Below are positions 1 through 11,098 of a stretch of 64,000 nucleotides of DNA, in pieces. The position numbers and the translations under genes are program-made. The DNA is taken from contig NC_052477.1 of NCBI RefSeq assembly GCF_009730915.1, forward strand, positions 27,484,578 through 27,548,577, given 5' to 3'. This stretch comes from Dioscorea cayenensis subsp. rotundata. Its lineage: Eukaryota; Streptophyta; Magnoliopsida; Dioscoreales; Dioscoreaceae. Under the pieces are notes generated by a model, which was not told the DNA's origin, searched no databases, and worked only from the letters and a program-made list of their open reading frames with translations. Position 1 is the first letter of the stretch; each line of letters opens with the position of its first letter.

Positions 1-59
1 AGTACAGACAATGAAGTTGTCAAAAGCAAAAATTTATCCATGATCCAAAAGCTTATAAA

Positions 60-836
60 CTACCAGTTTCAGAGATTCATCAAGCCAAGCCGCTAGGAGC
101 TCGGTTCGGAAAAAAAAAAAAACTTGTTCATTAAGCAAACGAGTCCAACATGAATCTGACTTTCAAGCTTGAGTAGCTAATCAAATTAAGCTCGAGCCTC
201 ATACTACTCGACTCATCAAGGCTCACGAGCTTACTAAATGAGTTCACTCACGAGCCAATTCATTAATCATGATCTAATAATACTAAATGAAACATAAATA
301 TTAATATTAATATAAATTTGATTATATGTATAATGAATTTCAATATAAAAAATAATATTGAAATTAGTTGAAAGAAACATTGAGAATGTTAAGAAGCATA
401 AATCATGTAATATACTTTCATTTACTTGCCCTTAAAGAGAGTTTTTCAATTTTAAGTAAGCTCACGAGCGGGAGGCTTGTGAGTTGTTATGCAGAGCTCA
501 CGAGTCTTAAAAAGAGCCGAGTAGTGTGAGACTCGTGCTTGGCTCGATTAGCTATTCAAACTCGAACTAGGCTTGTTTGCTCAAAGAGCGAGGGTTTTTC
601 TAGAATTGAGCTCTGAGTAGCTCACGAACAACTTGGCTCTTTGGCAGCCCTACATATGATTTTTTTGGCTCAAATATTTTTGAGCCGAGCTCAAATCGAG
701 CCTGAGCTAAGTTTTTACAAATTCGAGACAAGCTTGAGCTTAGAATTTCGAGCTCAAGTTTACAAACAATTCTGCCAAGCCAAGCTTAAACACTTCAAAG
801 CTCTACTCAACTCAGCTTCATTGCACCCCTAGGACC
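60..836. repeat. AGCTCG-rich dispersed repeat (transposon-derived)
   Basis: The stretch is dense in variants of AGCTCG, CTCACGAGC and GAGCTCAAG in both orientations, around an AT-rich core at about 280-430. It ends near 'GCACCCCTAGG', and an internal edge near 644-652 reads 'GGCAGCCCTA'. Ends of this kind, together with GAGCTCG-rich flanks, are common in plant DNA-transposon relics. A similar short stretch lies at 52850-52975. The open reading frame inside it is low-complexity and I do not regard it as a gene. The exact ends are uncertain. Confidence 0.5.
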
Positions 837-3327
837 ATAATGGGTATAAGCTTCATCTAAATTATTTCTGTAAAGCATCAAACTAGAAAGCAAAAAAATT
901 GACACTAATGAGCAGCTGATGTTTGTCATGACTCATGCATTAGGTTTCAGTAATTGATAACTGAATCAGAAATCAATATTGAAAGGTAACAAAAAGGTAG
1001 GGATGCAAAACCACATAACATCATTTGCAGGCACATCAGAGACAGCTTACTTGAAAAGGTCCTGGTCCTGGAATGCATGAAAAACTATCTACAGAAGTGA
1101 CACGCCTGGTTTATGACAGGTAACCTTAATATTTCCAAATGATACCATCATATCATAGACAAGCAGAGTAGGACTTAAATAGCTCTCAAATGTATAAAAG
1201 TGAAACCAGTTATCTAAAAATTGTTCAAACTAAATGAACTTGTGCTGATCAATGAATGGATAGGAAACCAGATGGCTAGGAAACCAAATGAAAGAGAGAG
1301 AGAACATACCTGATTCAAATACTCCAGGCAATCAAGTTCTCAATAATTGTTCCTAACATGAGGCAAAAATGAGAGTCAAACATAGCAAATTCGAAAGGAC
1401 TATTTCTTACTTTGAAGTTTAACGCCAGGACCAAAGCGTTAACTAACAAACATTCTTTTTTTGAAGCACCAATCACAGCCACTCATAACATAATAACATG
1501 TCTCTACAATGAAACCATAACATAGCACGGTGATTTGTCTGTGTGGTAAAAAGCATTTTTCTTATTTGAAAGAAATACATCCGGCTGCAATTTGGTTGTA
1601 TTAAAAAAAAGAACACTTGTATTTTTCAATCGTTAGATCATCTCAAAGAGAAAAAAAAGATATGATATTAAATCTCGAATAAAAGATGATATTCATCTAT
1701 TTGGAAACTAGATAAGAATTTAGACTTACAACAAACTTTAATCTGATTCTATATTAGTGGTCAACCATCTATGGAAGTACAGAAAACAAAAGTTCACATG
1801 AACCAGCAGAACCATGTAAATAGGCAACAAAAAGGAGTGGACATAAAATGTGAAGTGGCCGGATCATTTAAGAGGTAAAGAAGTGAGCATACAAGTACAG
1901 AATACAACTTGAGAAAAATGTGTGCATAACTTAAACACCAACACCTAGCAGAAACACACTAAGTTAACTGAACTACAGCACTAAATAGCAAACAAATGAG
2001 AAAAGTTCATTCCTATCACCTGGACCTATTTTGAACCAGAACACTAAATCTACAGCTCAACAAGCTAGATGTGCTAGAGATGGTTATGCTAATAATGTGA
2101 TCAGATCATCAGCCACATCTTATATGAAAGCTGCAGTTTTTGAAGTGATAATATCATTCCTCATACTCCAAATCATATAAAACAGAAAAAAATTCGATCA
2201 AAACATCACTCTGAGTCACTTGAAGCCTGACAAAGCGGGTAGGTAATATGTGTCTAGCTGCCAGTATTTATGTTTAACACCTTCCCACACTTCCTCTGCC
2301 AAGCAATCCTTGAGGGGCAATGGAATAAATTGTGTGGAGTAACCCAAATTTCCATTTATCTATATATATATATATATATATATTTCTTTTTCTTTTTCTT
2401 ACAAGCAAAGCTAAAAGAAAGACTCAACCAAATTATGCATGGCAGGATTATCACAATTGAGGAAACAATGATGAAAACTTTTGTCATAAGAGCCATAATT
2501 CATCTCAAATTAAGCACAACATATCACATGGCATGAGGTGTCCATGTTGCAAAAGAGCTGGTAGAAGTCGCTGTAAGTACATTAATCTTATTTGCATATT
2601 TGCCAAGCATTAACAGGATATAAAGAATACATAGACGAAACAAAAGAATGCAAAACATAAACTTTCATAAAGAAGTGGAAACATCTAGGAGTAGAGAACA
2701 GCATCAATTGATATAGTTTGAACATACCCAATAATCTACACATGGCACCATGTGAAACAGAACTGATGGACAATAAAAGCTATCCAGTCATCACTGAACA
2801 TATATTACCATTGTTCTCACCTGTACGCAAGACCGCAGCCACTGATCAGATAACATAGTATATAAGAAATACCATGAGACTCCGGCGATGAAAGAACCTG
2901 CATCATGTACAGTGGAGAAAGAATGCATCAAGTTTCATATATTATTCACTACCCTGTTGAGCAGTGACATTTCAATTGAGTAACTCATAGAAATGATTGA
3001 ACTAAAAACTTTCTGTTTTGTCACAAAGGCAGAATCATTAAGAAAGAGACCTGTGCATTTCTGAGAAATTAAAAAAACTAATGGCAAGAAGGTTTACAAA
3101 TTATAAGCTCCAATATCAATTATCTGAGAACTAGTAACAAGAACTCTACACAGCGAGGCAAAGGATTTGACCCTCTGGCCAGAGTTTCCACTGGGTACAA
3201 TAATAAGAATGGATCAGACTCCTGAAAAATGGTTGAAGACATTGACTCCCCCATACATGACATTAGTAATTCGTCCTTCTTAACAATGGCTAATGTTGAT
3301 TGAAGGGTAATGTGGACAGGGTCTTGA
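837..3327. other. No convincing gene; possible minus-strand intron sequence
   Basis: No long conserved reading frame is seen. On the minus strand a few short segments are flanked by good splice signals. Examples are 2896-2820 (acceptor ending TGCAG, donor CAG/GTGAGA, one frame encoding a hydrophobic stretch around 'GVSWYFLYTM'), about 1370-1310 (donor CAG/GTATGT) and about 1089-1054 (donor GTAAGC). They do not continue the galactosyltransferase reading frame of 5333-5023 and I cannot assign them to a family. A (TA)n run lies at about 2360-2382. Confidence 0.3.
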
Positions 3328-4505
3328 TTGCATTTCGTTTCTCACCATCAAAGTCCAAAACATATGCAATTTGCCCAACAAGTTATTCACTGTTTGCAGT
3401 TTGTTGACTGCATTACCAATGAATGGAGAAAGTATGTACAGGAATATGTAATGTTCAAATCAACCAATAAAGACAGATTATGGGTTATGGCTTACCCAGC
3501 CATGACATTATTAGAGGGTACCATTCAAATGTTTTCCAAAAAGCTAAAAGAAAAAAGCATTCAAAGAAGATTATTTTAGAGCAATTGGTTGACCCTGCTC
3601 AACAGTTAAAAACTATGCAGGAAAGTAAGGGAAATTTAGTGCCTGCAGAAATTCTGTATAAACATGGGTTTTGGGAAACTAAAGCTATGGTTTATCAACA
3701 TAGAAGTGAGGAAATCATTTCTTGCTGTTCTTCTACAAAACAAGTAGAAATGAGCTTCATTGCTCAAGAATCAAAGCATAAACTGCATGAAGCAGGTTAT
3801 CCCTTGATTCACATTGGTTTAATCTTAATAGGAATCCATTCACTCCATCGTAATGATTATGGTTCCAAAGTTATGGTTGCATTGGTAGATTCATCTGACA
3901 ATATTCCAGACAAAGCCACAATTGGCTCCATGGAAGTAGATATGTCAAAAGGAGTAGAAATCTGTTATTTAGCTCCTAACATGTTAATCAGTGTTAGGGA
4001 TTTCTGCAAATTTTTTAAATTAATTATAAAGACAAAATGATATGATTCTATGCAGGATAGAGAAAATTTGTTAATCTCAAAAGCTTTGGTAGGACGTCTA
4101 GGAAATTCATCTGCCACAGCCTATAAACTTACTATCCAAAATGTCCTTCAGCATTTAGAAACAAAAGGCATAAGGGAAATTCAAGGAAAAATTATCTCTC
4201 CATCCTTATTAGAAGGAACAGACTGGTCTATAGATCTTACTCCTAAGACTAAGATCCCTACTGGCATTCATTATTGGCCAACAGACAAACATACTTCATC
4301 CTTTCGATTCACTAATTATGAATCAAATCCTTCAGCTTCTTCTTCTCAACCTAAAATAAAGGATACAGATGAACCTGAAGAACATGCTTATTGTCTTATG
4401 ATAAATGATTATGGTTTCAACTCAGATTATAGTTTTTCGAGTCTTTCCAAGCCATTTTCATTCAATTCATCTAGGGAGAGGCCATTGATCTCCATAAAAA
4501 ATTAA
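3328..4505 (+). pseudogene. Broken 30K-superfamily movement-protein relic (caulimovirid-like)
   Basis: The frame opened at 3480 runs to 4505 and is interrupted by a single in-frame TGA at 4038-4040. Its middle part (about 3650-4110) has the order and spacing of conserved blocks found in 30K-superfamily movement proteins of plant pararetroviruses. The C-terminal part is a serine-rich, acidic tail. A shorter open segment at 3328-3579 lies in another frame, which suggests a frameshift near 3480-3580. No capsid, protease or reverse transcriptase region is seen next to it. It lies on the opposite strand to the galactosyltransferase exon at 5333-5023, downstream of that exon and probably inside its first intron. 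This is an endogenous viral or retroelement fragment, not a host gene. Family-level placement within Caulimoviridae is not possible from what is visible. Confidence 0.6.
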
Positions 4506-5022
4506 TGATTTATTTAATTAACATACTTTGGATATAAATTATTTCTTAATAATAACACTTTTAACAGTCAAAGAAAAACAATCAATAGATAGATCTAAAA
4601 TTAACAAGAATAAAACACACAATTCAATAAATAAAAAAAAACCTCTACAAATCCAGTACTTGTAGTAGTTTAGTAGATAATAATACCAATGCCAAAGAAA
4701 GGCTGTTAAAAATTATCAACTCTAGCTTTCTATAGCCATTTAAGCTCAGAGAAACTGGTATCTAATTAGGTTTTCAATCCATCAAACAACTTGAGAGGAA
4801 AAAAAAGGCAGGATGGGAACTAGGATTCTCAGCTCTTCAATAGAGAAATCAAGCACTAGGAATGAGAACCCTAAAATTCCCTTAATGATCGAACTCCTCA
4901 AAGATACTAGAGCTAGAGCCTAACTCGAAAAATCAAAATCAAACCATGTATACACATTAAATTTGCTGAAATCTCTAACTCGAAAAATCAAAATCAAAGC
5001 ATTGAAGAAGAAGAATAAGTAC
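4506..5022. other. Probable start of intron 1 of the galactosyltransferase gene
   Basis: The sequence is AT-rich with no reading frame. The donor of the minus-strand exon is at 5022-5021 (CG/GTACTT). A direct repeat, 'AACTCGAAAAATCAAAATCA', occurs at 4922-4941 and again at 4978-4997, a 56-bp local duplication just inside the intron. Confidence 0.35.
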
Positions 5023-5333
5023 CGAGCTAGAGCCTCCGGATCGGAAGGGAACCAAGTGCTCCGAAGCGCAGCCTGACGATCAGCGGATCCAAACCCCGTC
5101 TGCACCCCGACGAAACCCAGCAGCTTCGGCCGATCCTCCAACCCAGCACCGCCACCAACGCTAGATCTTGACCGGAAGTTCCTAAGCGTGTCCTCGGGGG
5201 GCGAAGGAGCACGACAATGGCGAAGACGATCCCGATGGCACCGACAAAGAAGAACACGCCGGAGATAAGCAAAGAGAGGGAGATGCGCGGCGGCGACGGC
5301 GGCACGGCGGCAGGGGTACTTCGAGGGATCCAT
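5023..5333 (-). CDS. Beta-1,3-galactosyltransferase (B3GALT12/13/14-like), first exon only, frame disrupted
   Basis: This is a Golgi type II glycosyltransferase (GT31) of the plant B3GALT12-14 group, known for adding beta-1,3-linked galactose to glycans. The exon starts at ATG 5333-5331 and ends at donor 5022 (CG/GTACTT). In the ATG frame the last third reads 'KLLGFVGVQTGFGSADRQ' and 'ALRSTWFPSDPEAL', the conserved entry to the GT31 domain. The N-terminal membrane anchor, around 'SLLISGVFFFVGAIGIVFA', lies in the neighbouring frame. The two join if one base is removed near the AA at about 5318-5319 and one C is added to the C6 run (plus-strand G6 at 5196-5201). Two one-base indels therefore sit in this exon. 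No later exon with the DxD catalytic motif is found between 1 and 5022, so the rest lies outside the window or is lost. The family call is firm; functional status is not. Confidence 0.75.
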
Positions 5334-5604
5334 TGAAGAGAGGCAACATGAAGAAGAGAAGCAAGCTTATTAAGACATTTTTATTTGACATAAGATTAGC
5401 TTATTAAGCAGTTTTTTAAATTTATTTATTTATATATAATTTTGCACATAATTTTATAAGACTCTATGAAAGAAAAAACTAAAGTTTATATAAATTTTAG
5501 TCTAAACTAATTATAATCATTTCAAATATTTCAATACTTTGATATAAATAATTTCTCATGGAATAAGTATTAATTATTTGAGATGATAACATGACATTAA
5601 TAGC
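5334..5604. promoter_or_regulatory. Short upstream region of the galactosyltransferase exon
   Basis: Only about 270 bp separate the start codon from the CACTA transposon array. The stretch is AT-rich, with TATA-like runs near 5425-5440 at a plausible distance for a minus-strand promoter. No specific element can be proved. Confidence 0.25.
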
Positions 5605-6290
5605 AAGCAATAATATATTAATTTTTAAATCCGTTTCTAATCCCTTTTTATTAGAAACGGATTCGAAACGGATATTTTTTTAATATTTAATAATATTTAA
5701 ATAATATATTAATTTTTAAATCCGTTTCTAGTCCCTTTTTATTAGAAACGGATTAGAAACGGATATTTTTTTAATATTTAATAATATTTAAATAATATAT
5801 TAATTTTTAAATCCGTTTCTAGTCCCTTTCTAATAGAAACGGATTAGAAACGGATATTTTTTCTAATAGAAACGGATTAGAAACGGATATTTTTAATATT
5901 TAATGATATTTAAATAATATATTAATTTTTAAATCCGTTTCTAGTCCCTTTCTAATAGAAAGGGATTAGAAACGGATATTTTTTAATATTTAATGATATT
6001 TAAATAATATATTAATTTTTAAATCCGTTTCTAGTCCCTTTCTAATAGAAACGGATTAGAAACGGATATTTTTAATATTTAATGATATTTAAATAATATA
6101 TTAATTTTTAAATCCGTTTCTAGTCCCTTTCTAATAGAAAGGGATTAGAAACGGATATTTTTTAATAATTAATGATATTTAAATAATATATTAATTTTTA
6201 AATCCGTTTCTAGTCCATTTCTATTAAAAACGGAGTAGAAACGGATAGTTTTTAAAATTTTAATAAATCATATTTTTAAATGCCTGTTTG
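5605..6290. repeat. Seven-copy ~90-bp tandem array with internal inverted repeats
   Basis: The start of the CCGTTTCTA motif recurs at 5631, 5722, 5813, 5935, 6025, 6114 and 6204, a period of 89-91 bp. One unit is stretched to 122 bp by an internal duplication. Each unit carries the motif in one orientation, then the inverse (TTAGAAACGG) twice, then an AT-rich spacer. This is the usual look of subterminal transposase-binding repeats of CACTA elements. Confidence 0.85.
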
Positions 6291-6414
6291 TAAGCCGTTG
6301 TTATTAAAATCATATTTAAAATGATTGTTATTCCGTTGTTAATCTGTTGCGAATTCAAACAGAATAAATTCCGTTTCTAATATTCTGTTTTTAAAATGTA
6401 ACTTTCTTGTAGTG
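5605..6414. mobile_element. Terminal fragment of a CACTA (En/Spm) DNA transposon
   Basis: The tandem array is followed by further ATCCGTTTCTAA-type motifs (6310-6385). It ends in TTTCTTGTAGTG at 6403-6414, the reverse complement of the CACTACAAGAAA terminus of plant CACTA elements. No matching CACTACAAGAAA start was found to the left in the window and no transposase reading frame is present. This is therefore an end fragment or a truncated non-autonomous copy. It sits directly upstream of the galactosyltransferase exon. Confidence 0.75.
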
Positions 6415-9400
6415 TATATGTAAGTAATCCTACATCCAAGCCAGATTAACTTCTTTATGGTTTTATTCTCCTTCTAGTTATATACATATATGTGATGAAG
6501 GCAATGGACAAAGAAGGGAATGAAGGAAATAAGAACTTATTTATGTGTCTATGATATTTGTCTATATAAGTGAGAAGAGTGTCTATATATCATAAACCAT
6601 ATAAAAGATGCAATCAATTTTCATGTAAATGATAAAACAAGAAAAAGGAGAAGAAAGAAGATGGCCAATTCTATTCTTTAATTAGTGTCTTTTGAGAGTG
6701 ACCATCTTCTAACTAGCTAGTGCCTCAAGAATCTTCTTCATTAGTGGTTGTAAAACATCTTGTGATAAAGGCTTTAGAGCATCCCACAAAGAAACCAAGA
6801 AAGAGAGAGAGAGAGAGTGAGATCTAACATACCATAGAACCACATTAACACTCATACACAAAGACATTCTAATATCATTCCATACTACATAGTTTCACAA
6901 ATCAATGGTTATATATGTGTATGAATATAAATTATAAAGTCAAGGCCGCAATAACCAAACGGTAAAATATTTGACTTCCTCTGAATTCACGTATAGTTGA
7001 CAAGTATATCCTCAACTAATAACAACTGGAAGTTAGTAATACATTCAAGATTAATAACAACCAAAAAGATAAGGAAAAAAACAAATTCAATATTAGATTA
7101 CTTTTAAGAATGATATGAAATTTTTTTAAGTGCTTTTTTCTCCCAAATCCTGCATGCATATATATATATAAAACAACCTTACTTGGATTTTTTTCAATAC
7201 TCGAAACTAGGTAATCAGCATACTAAAGCCGGATATGTCAAAACTATTATCAAGTGCATGAAAATAGGACATTAAATTAAAGCATATACATAGCAAGTAA
7301 AGCACTAATCATACCCAATAAATACAATTTAAAAAAACCCCAAATCATGGCTGAAATGAACAGTTAGCATCATACCAAAAGAGCAATATTGATATATTTC
7401 TTGGAGAGACATGTAAATATCAATAGAGATTCTAACAAAATATTAATGGTGTGGGTATCATATATTAAGAATGAATTCTTTCCCATAAGCAAGGAAAACA
7501 AAGATGAGATATAATGAGAAAAAGATGAATAAAAAGAAAAACAAGCAAACATGGAGAATTTGGACTCAAAACATGGTGTTTGAGCTGTCTATTGGGTCCA
7601 AAAGTACTTTTTTTAGTCCACAAAATGGAGCAGCTTTTTTCCTTACTCTCTGTTCATTTTCAAGAGAAAAAAAACAGAAAGAAAAAGAAAAAGAAAAAGA
7701 AAAGAAGGAAAAGGCACCAACTTTGCTCAACTTTAACATGGAGTAGGGGTTGGCATGCATGGATGTGAGGCCACCTTTCTTTCATTGCTTGGCTTCTTCT
7801 TGTCTTGTGCTTACTTGGCCTACATCATAACATTTTCTCAAGTCTTTCCCATGCTTTGAAAATGGCATCCTTTCATACTTTTCCTACTCAAAAACACTCA
7901 TTTGAGGCACATGTTTGGTGGAAAAAGTTTCCATGATGAAGAAAATCAAGGCAGGTATTGTTTGATATAATGAATTGATATTAGTTGTTGTTTTCAATAT
8001 ATTATTTTCAATAGTTATTTATATATACACACATCACCCTCAAGGCATGTTACTAAACTCTCTATTAGTTTATTATCTGTTAATAAATTAGCTAATTTAG
8101 GACATCATGTAACTTTTATTAATGCTGCTGCTTTTTATTTTGTGTAAGATTTACAAACAACTTTAGAGGTTAAGATAGGTGGTAGAGCTTATAGTTTATT
8201 ATCTATCATTAAATTAACTGGTTTAAGACATCATATAACTTTTACTATTATTTTTTATATTGTGAGAGAGATGGTCAAATTTCTAATTTGTGTAATTTTG
8301 ATCATCTTTACATCCAGTATTTATTTACTACTTCTAAAACATCTTCATTCATCTTTTTTTTTCATTTTTTTTTTGGGAACTCTTAACACATATTGTTTGT
8401 ATCATATCATTGATTAAATTATTGACTTATATCACAGTTTCATATTTAAATAATAAGTGAAATTTAAGTCATTTAGTAAGATTTTTACCTGATCAACTCC
8501 ATCAATATCTAGTAATATATTACACACATATGTAACCCCAATAATTTAACATGTATTAAAAGTTAAAAAAAAATAATATTTTTACTAGTTTGTTTATTAG
8601 TTACAAAAATATATCTGCAAGAAATAGTTTAATGATATAAATTAAAGGTGAAAATATACTTTGGATCTTTGAAACAATATCCTTATATTTACTTTGGTTA
8701 TTCAAAGTAAAGATTCAGGAATAATCTCCAAACAAACCGGAAAAAACTGTAGTTCTTATTTAATTTTTTAAATATTTACATCAATTTTAAAAAAACTTAA
8801 AAATTAAAATAACAAATAGATATGCAACCAAAATATTTTCAAAATTAAAAAAAAAAATGAAGATCTGTAAATTAAGGCATCATTTTTATTATTTAATTTA
8901 TTTTGATGTGAAAACATATATGTAACAAATAATAAAATAGTGAAAATAAAATAAATATTTATATCTATTTGAGTTTGGTCTGGTTTTTAAACTTTTAAAA
9001 GACTTTTTTTTCATAAAATTAATAATCTCTTACTTCAAAAAGGAGAAAAAGAGTTGCCATCTTTCTCTTTGCAAATATTAAAGTCGTAGAAACATACGTA
9101 TGTATATATTTTGATGAAATATGAACGAGCATGAGTGAAGTAAACATAAAATTAATATCTTAACACAAGTGTTTTTTTACTTTGTGTGAGTTGAGATTTC
9201 AAACTTATCATTTTGATAAAATATGAAATATTTTATATCAAAAATTTCAATACCAATAGATAAAAAATTATTAACAAAATAAAAAAATATATATATATAT
9301 ATATATTAAAAATAATAAAAAGAACAATAGATTCGCAATGGTGATGGTGATGAAGAAGAGGAGGGTTGTAAAAGGGAAAAGGGAGCACATTGCATTGGAA

Positions 9401-10261
9401 AAGGGAATGAAAGGAAGAGGAGAGGAGGGACTTATGATTGGAAAAGAGTAGTAGTAGCAATTGTAGTAGGAATAGTAGCAGTTGGTAGTAGAGAGGGGGA
9501 CAGCATGGCTGGTGCTCACATGGAATTGGATTTTGTGGCCTTTGCCTTTAGATTTTGTTCTCAATCATCATCATCATCTCTTATCTTTCTCATTCACAAG
9601 CACACATGCACTGTGTTTATTCAATCCCAAGCAATAAGAATAATAACATCATTAACATGATGAGGTTAATCTTAAATGAAGCATGATCACTATAACCGTT
9701 TTATCTATTGACATCAGGTCCTCAGGTGTGTTGTAGAATTTATATTGGTAGTATTTACGTGTGTTCATCCCAGACACATAACTTAATCCACATTTACATT
9801 TACTTAACTTCATGATAATGTTATATTGTTGGAATTTATTTTATGAAAAAAATTTAGAATGGAGGACATTTTTTTTATTTAATGTTTTTTTATTGATTAT
9901 AGATGTTTGTTAATATTAATATTTATAAAAAATTTATTTGTTAAATATTGTAAAAAAAGATTGGTATGATAATTTTGGGTGTAAATTTGGTTTGTGTCAT
10001 GAAATTTCAAACTACTATTTGCTAGCAATATTTTGTAGAAAATGAAAGCTTGTTGGGACCTTGCAAGCAGGACCAAACAAGCTGCTTGTCCATAAATCAC
10101 TGTATTATAAATGATGATGATTATTATTATTATTATTATATATGTATATCAGTATCTGTACATATATAATTATAATTTCTATGAAACTTTCCTCCATAAA
10201 TACATATAATATATTGATTTAATAAATAAATATCATACACAAATTTTGTGAGACACCCTAA
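6415..10261. other. Intergenic, no gene seen
   Basis: AT-rich sequence with short microsatellites, for example (TA)n at 7161-7171 and about 9289-9306, and GAAAAA runs at 7678-7702. The open frames are low-complexity. A tRNA-like A-box remnant ('AAACGGTAAAATATTTGACT', 6957-6976) resembles one at 28674-28693, so a decayed SINE family is possible. Confidence 0.4.
8068..8262 (+). repeat. Diverged tandem duplication, ~125-bp period
   Basis: A segment starting 'AGTTTATTATCTGTTAATAA' near 8068 recurs near 8195 with substitutions. One frame of the first copy reads 'KLANLGHHVTFINAA', loosely like the N-terminal substrate side of plant UDP-glycosyltransferases. The match is too short and the second copy too degraded to call a gene. 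Confidence 0.35.
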
Positions 10262-10421
10262 TTTTACACTCAAACTTTTTTAGGTAGGGTGACAAGCGTC
10301 AAACCTCAGGGGCGTACGTGGGGCAGGAGTATCGCCGTCACATCCTCACCCTCTGGAAAGCGGGGAGCGCGGTTTATGGGAATCGACAAGCGCCAACCCG
10401 TTGGTTTTTACACTCAAACTT
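10262..10421 (-). mobile_element. Small GC-rich retroposon (SINE-like) with 16-bp target-site duplication
   Basis: A 128-bp insert (10278-10405) is flanked by perfect 16-bp direct repeats TTTTACACTCAAACTT at 10262-10277 and 10406-10421. Read on the minus strand it ends in CTACCTAAAAA directly before the duplication, that is, a short A tail. It is far more GC-rich than its surroundings. A B-box-like stretch ('TTGTCGATTCC') lies near its 5' end on that strand, consistent with a 5'-truncated tRNA-derived SINE. An internal 15-mer, GACAAGCG(T/C)CAA(A/C)CC, occurs near both ends. The retroposition structure is clear; the source RNA is not recognised. Confidence 0.65.
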
Positions 10422-10646
10422 ATTACATTAGTCTTATTTTATATGAGATATATATATTTTAAAAATTTTTATATATATATATTCAAATGTAACTTATTTA
10501 TTTATTTATTTATGACAAAAACATATATGTATTAATGTATGTACATGAAGTTAATATTTCAATATATCTGCATTTTTAATCTGCATAAATTAAGATTGGA
10601 ATCCGTTTCTCTGACAAAAATAATAATACTCTATACAAAAGACTTA
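10422..10646. other. Intergenic AT-rich spacer
   Basis: TATA and TTTA repeats (about 10445-10510) and no reading frame of note. Confidence 0.3.
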
Positions 10647-11098
10647 GGTGTTGTTTGGATCAGCTTATAGCTGACCCAAAAGCACTTGTTTATAAGCTTA
10701 AGCCTTATGAGGGTTTTATATACTGTGTTTGGATACTTTCTGAATAAAAGTTCAGTCTGCGAAATAAAGTTTCAAATACGAAATCTTTATTTTATAATCG
10801 CCAAACACTCAGCTTTATGGAAATAAAGTTCGTTGTTGATGTTCTATTTTGGTTAAGTGCATTTACTAAAATGCCTTCATCAATCCATAAAAGGGCAGTA
10901 TTTTTAGTAATTTTGTTGTAAAAAGTAATTTTTAAATAAACATACAAACATTTTCACAACTACTGATGTTGCTTTTCAAAACTAATACATCCGAAACGAA
11001 AATATCGACAAATGACTTTAAGTTATTCAAAAGATAAAAAGTCTTCACAAAATTTAAAAAAAACACTTTTTTTAAAAGCCAATCCAAACAATCCCTTA
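10647..11098. mobile_element. MITE-like element (hAT-type ends)
   Basis: The left end reads TAGGTGTTGTTTGGAT and the right end ATCCAAACAATCCCTTA. They form imperfect terminal inverted repeats around a ~450-bp non-coding AT-rich body. 'GTTTGGAT' ends are typical of plant hAT MITEs. An exact 8-bp target duplication could not be confirmed; only CTTA-like flanks match. Confidence 0.55.

Noticed and set aside
641..832. 63-residue ORF
   Set aside because: It lies in the AGCTCG-rich repeat and its composition follows the repeat motif.
5605..6290. CRISPR-like array
   Set aside because: The regular repeats are internally palindromic, lack unique spacers and end in a CACTA terminus in a plant genome.
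8068..8262. UDP-glycosyltransferase gene fragment
   Set aside because: Only about 15 residues look similar, and the duplicated copy does not keep the pattern.
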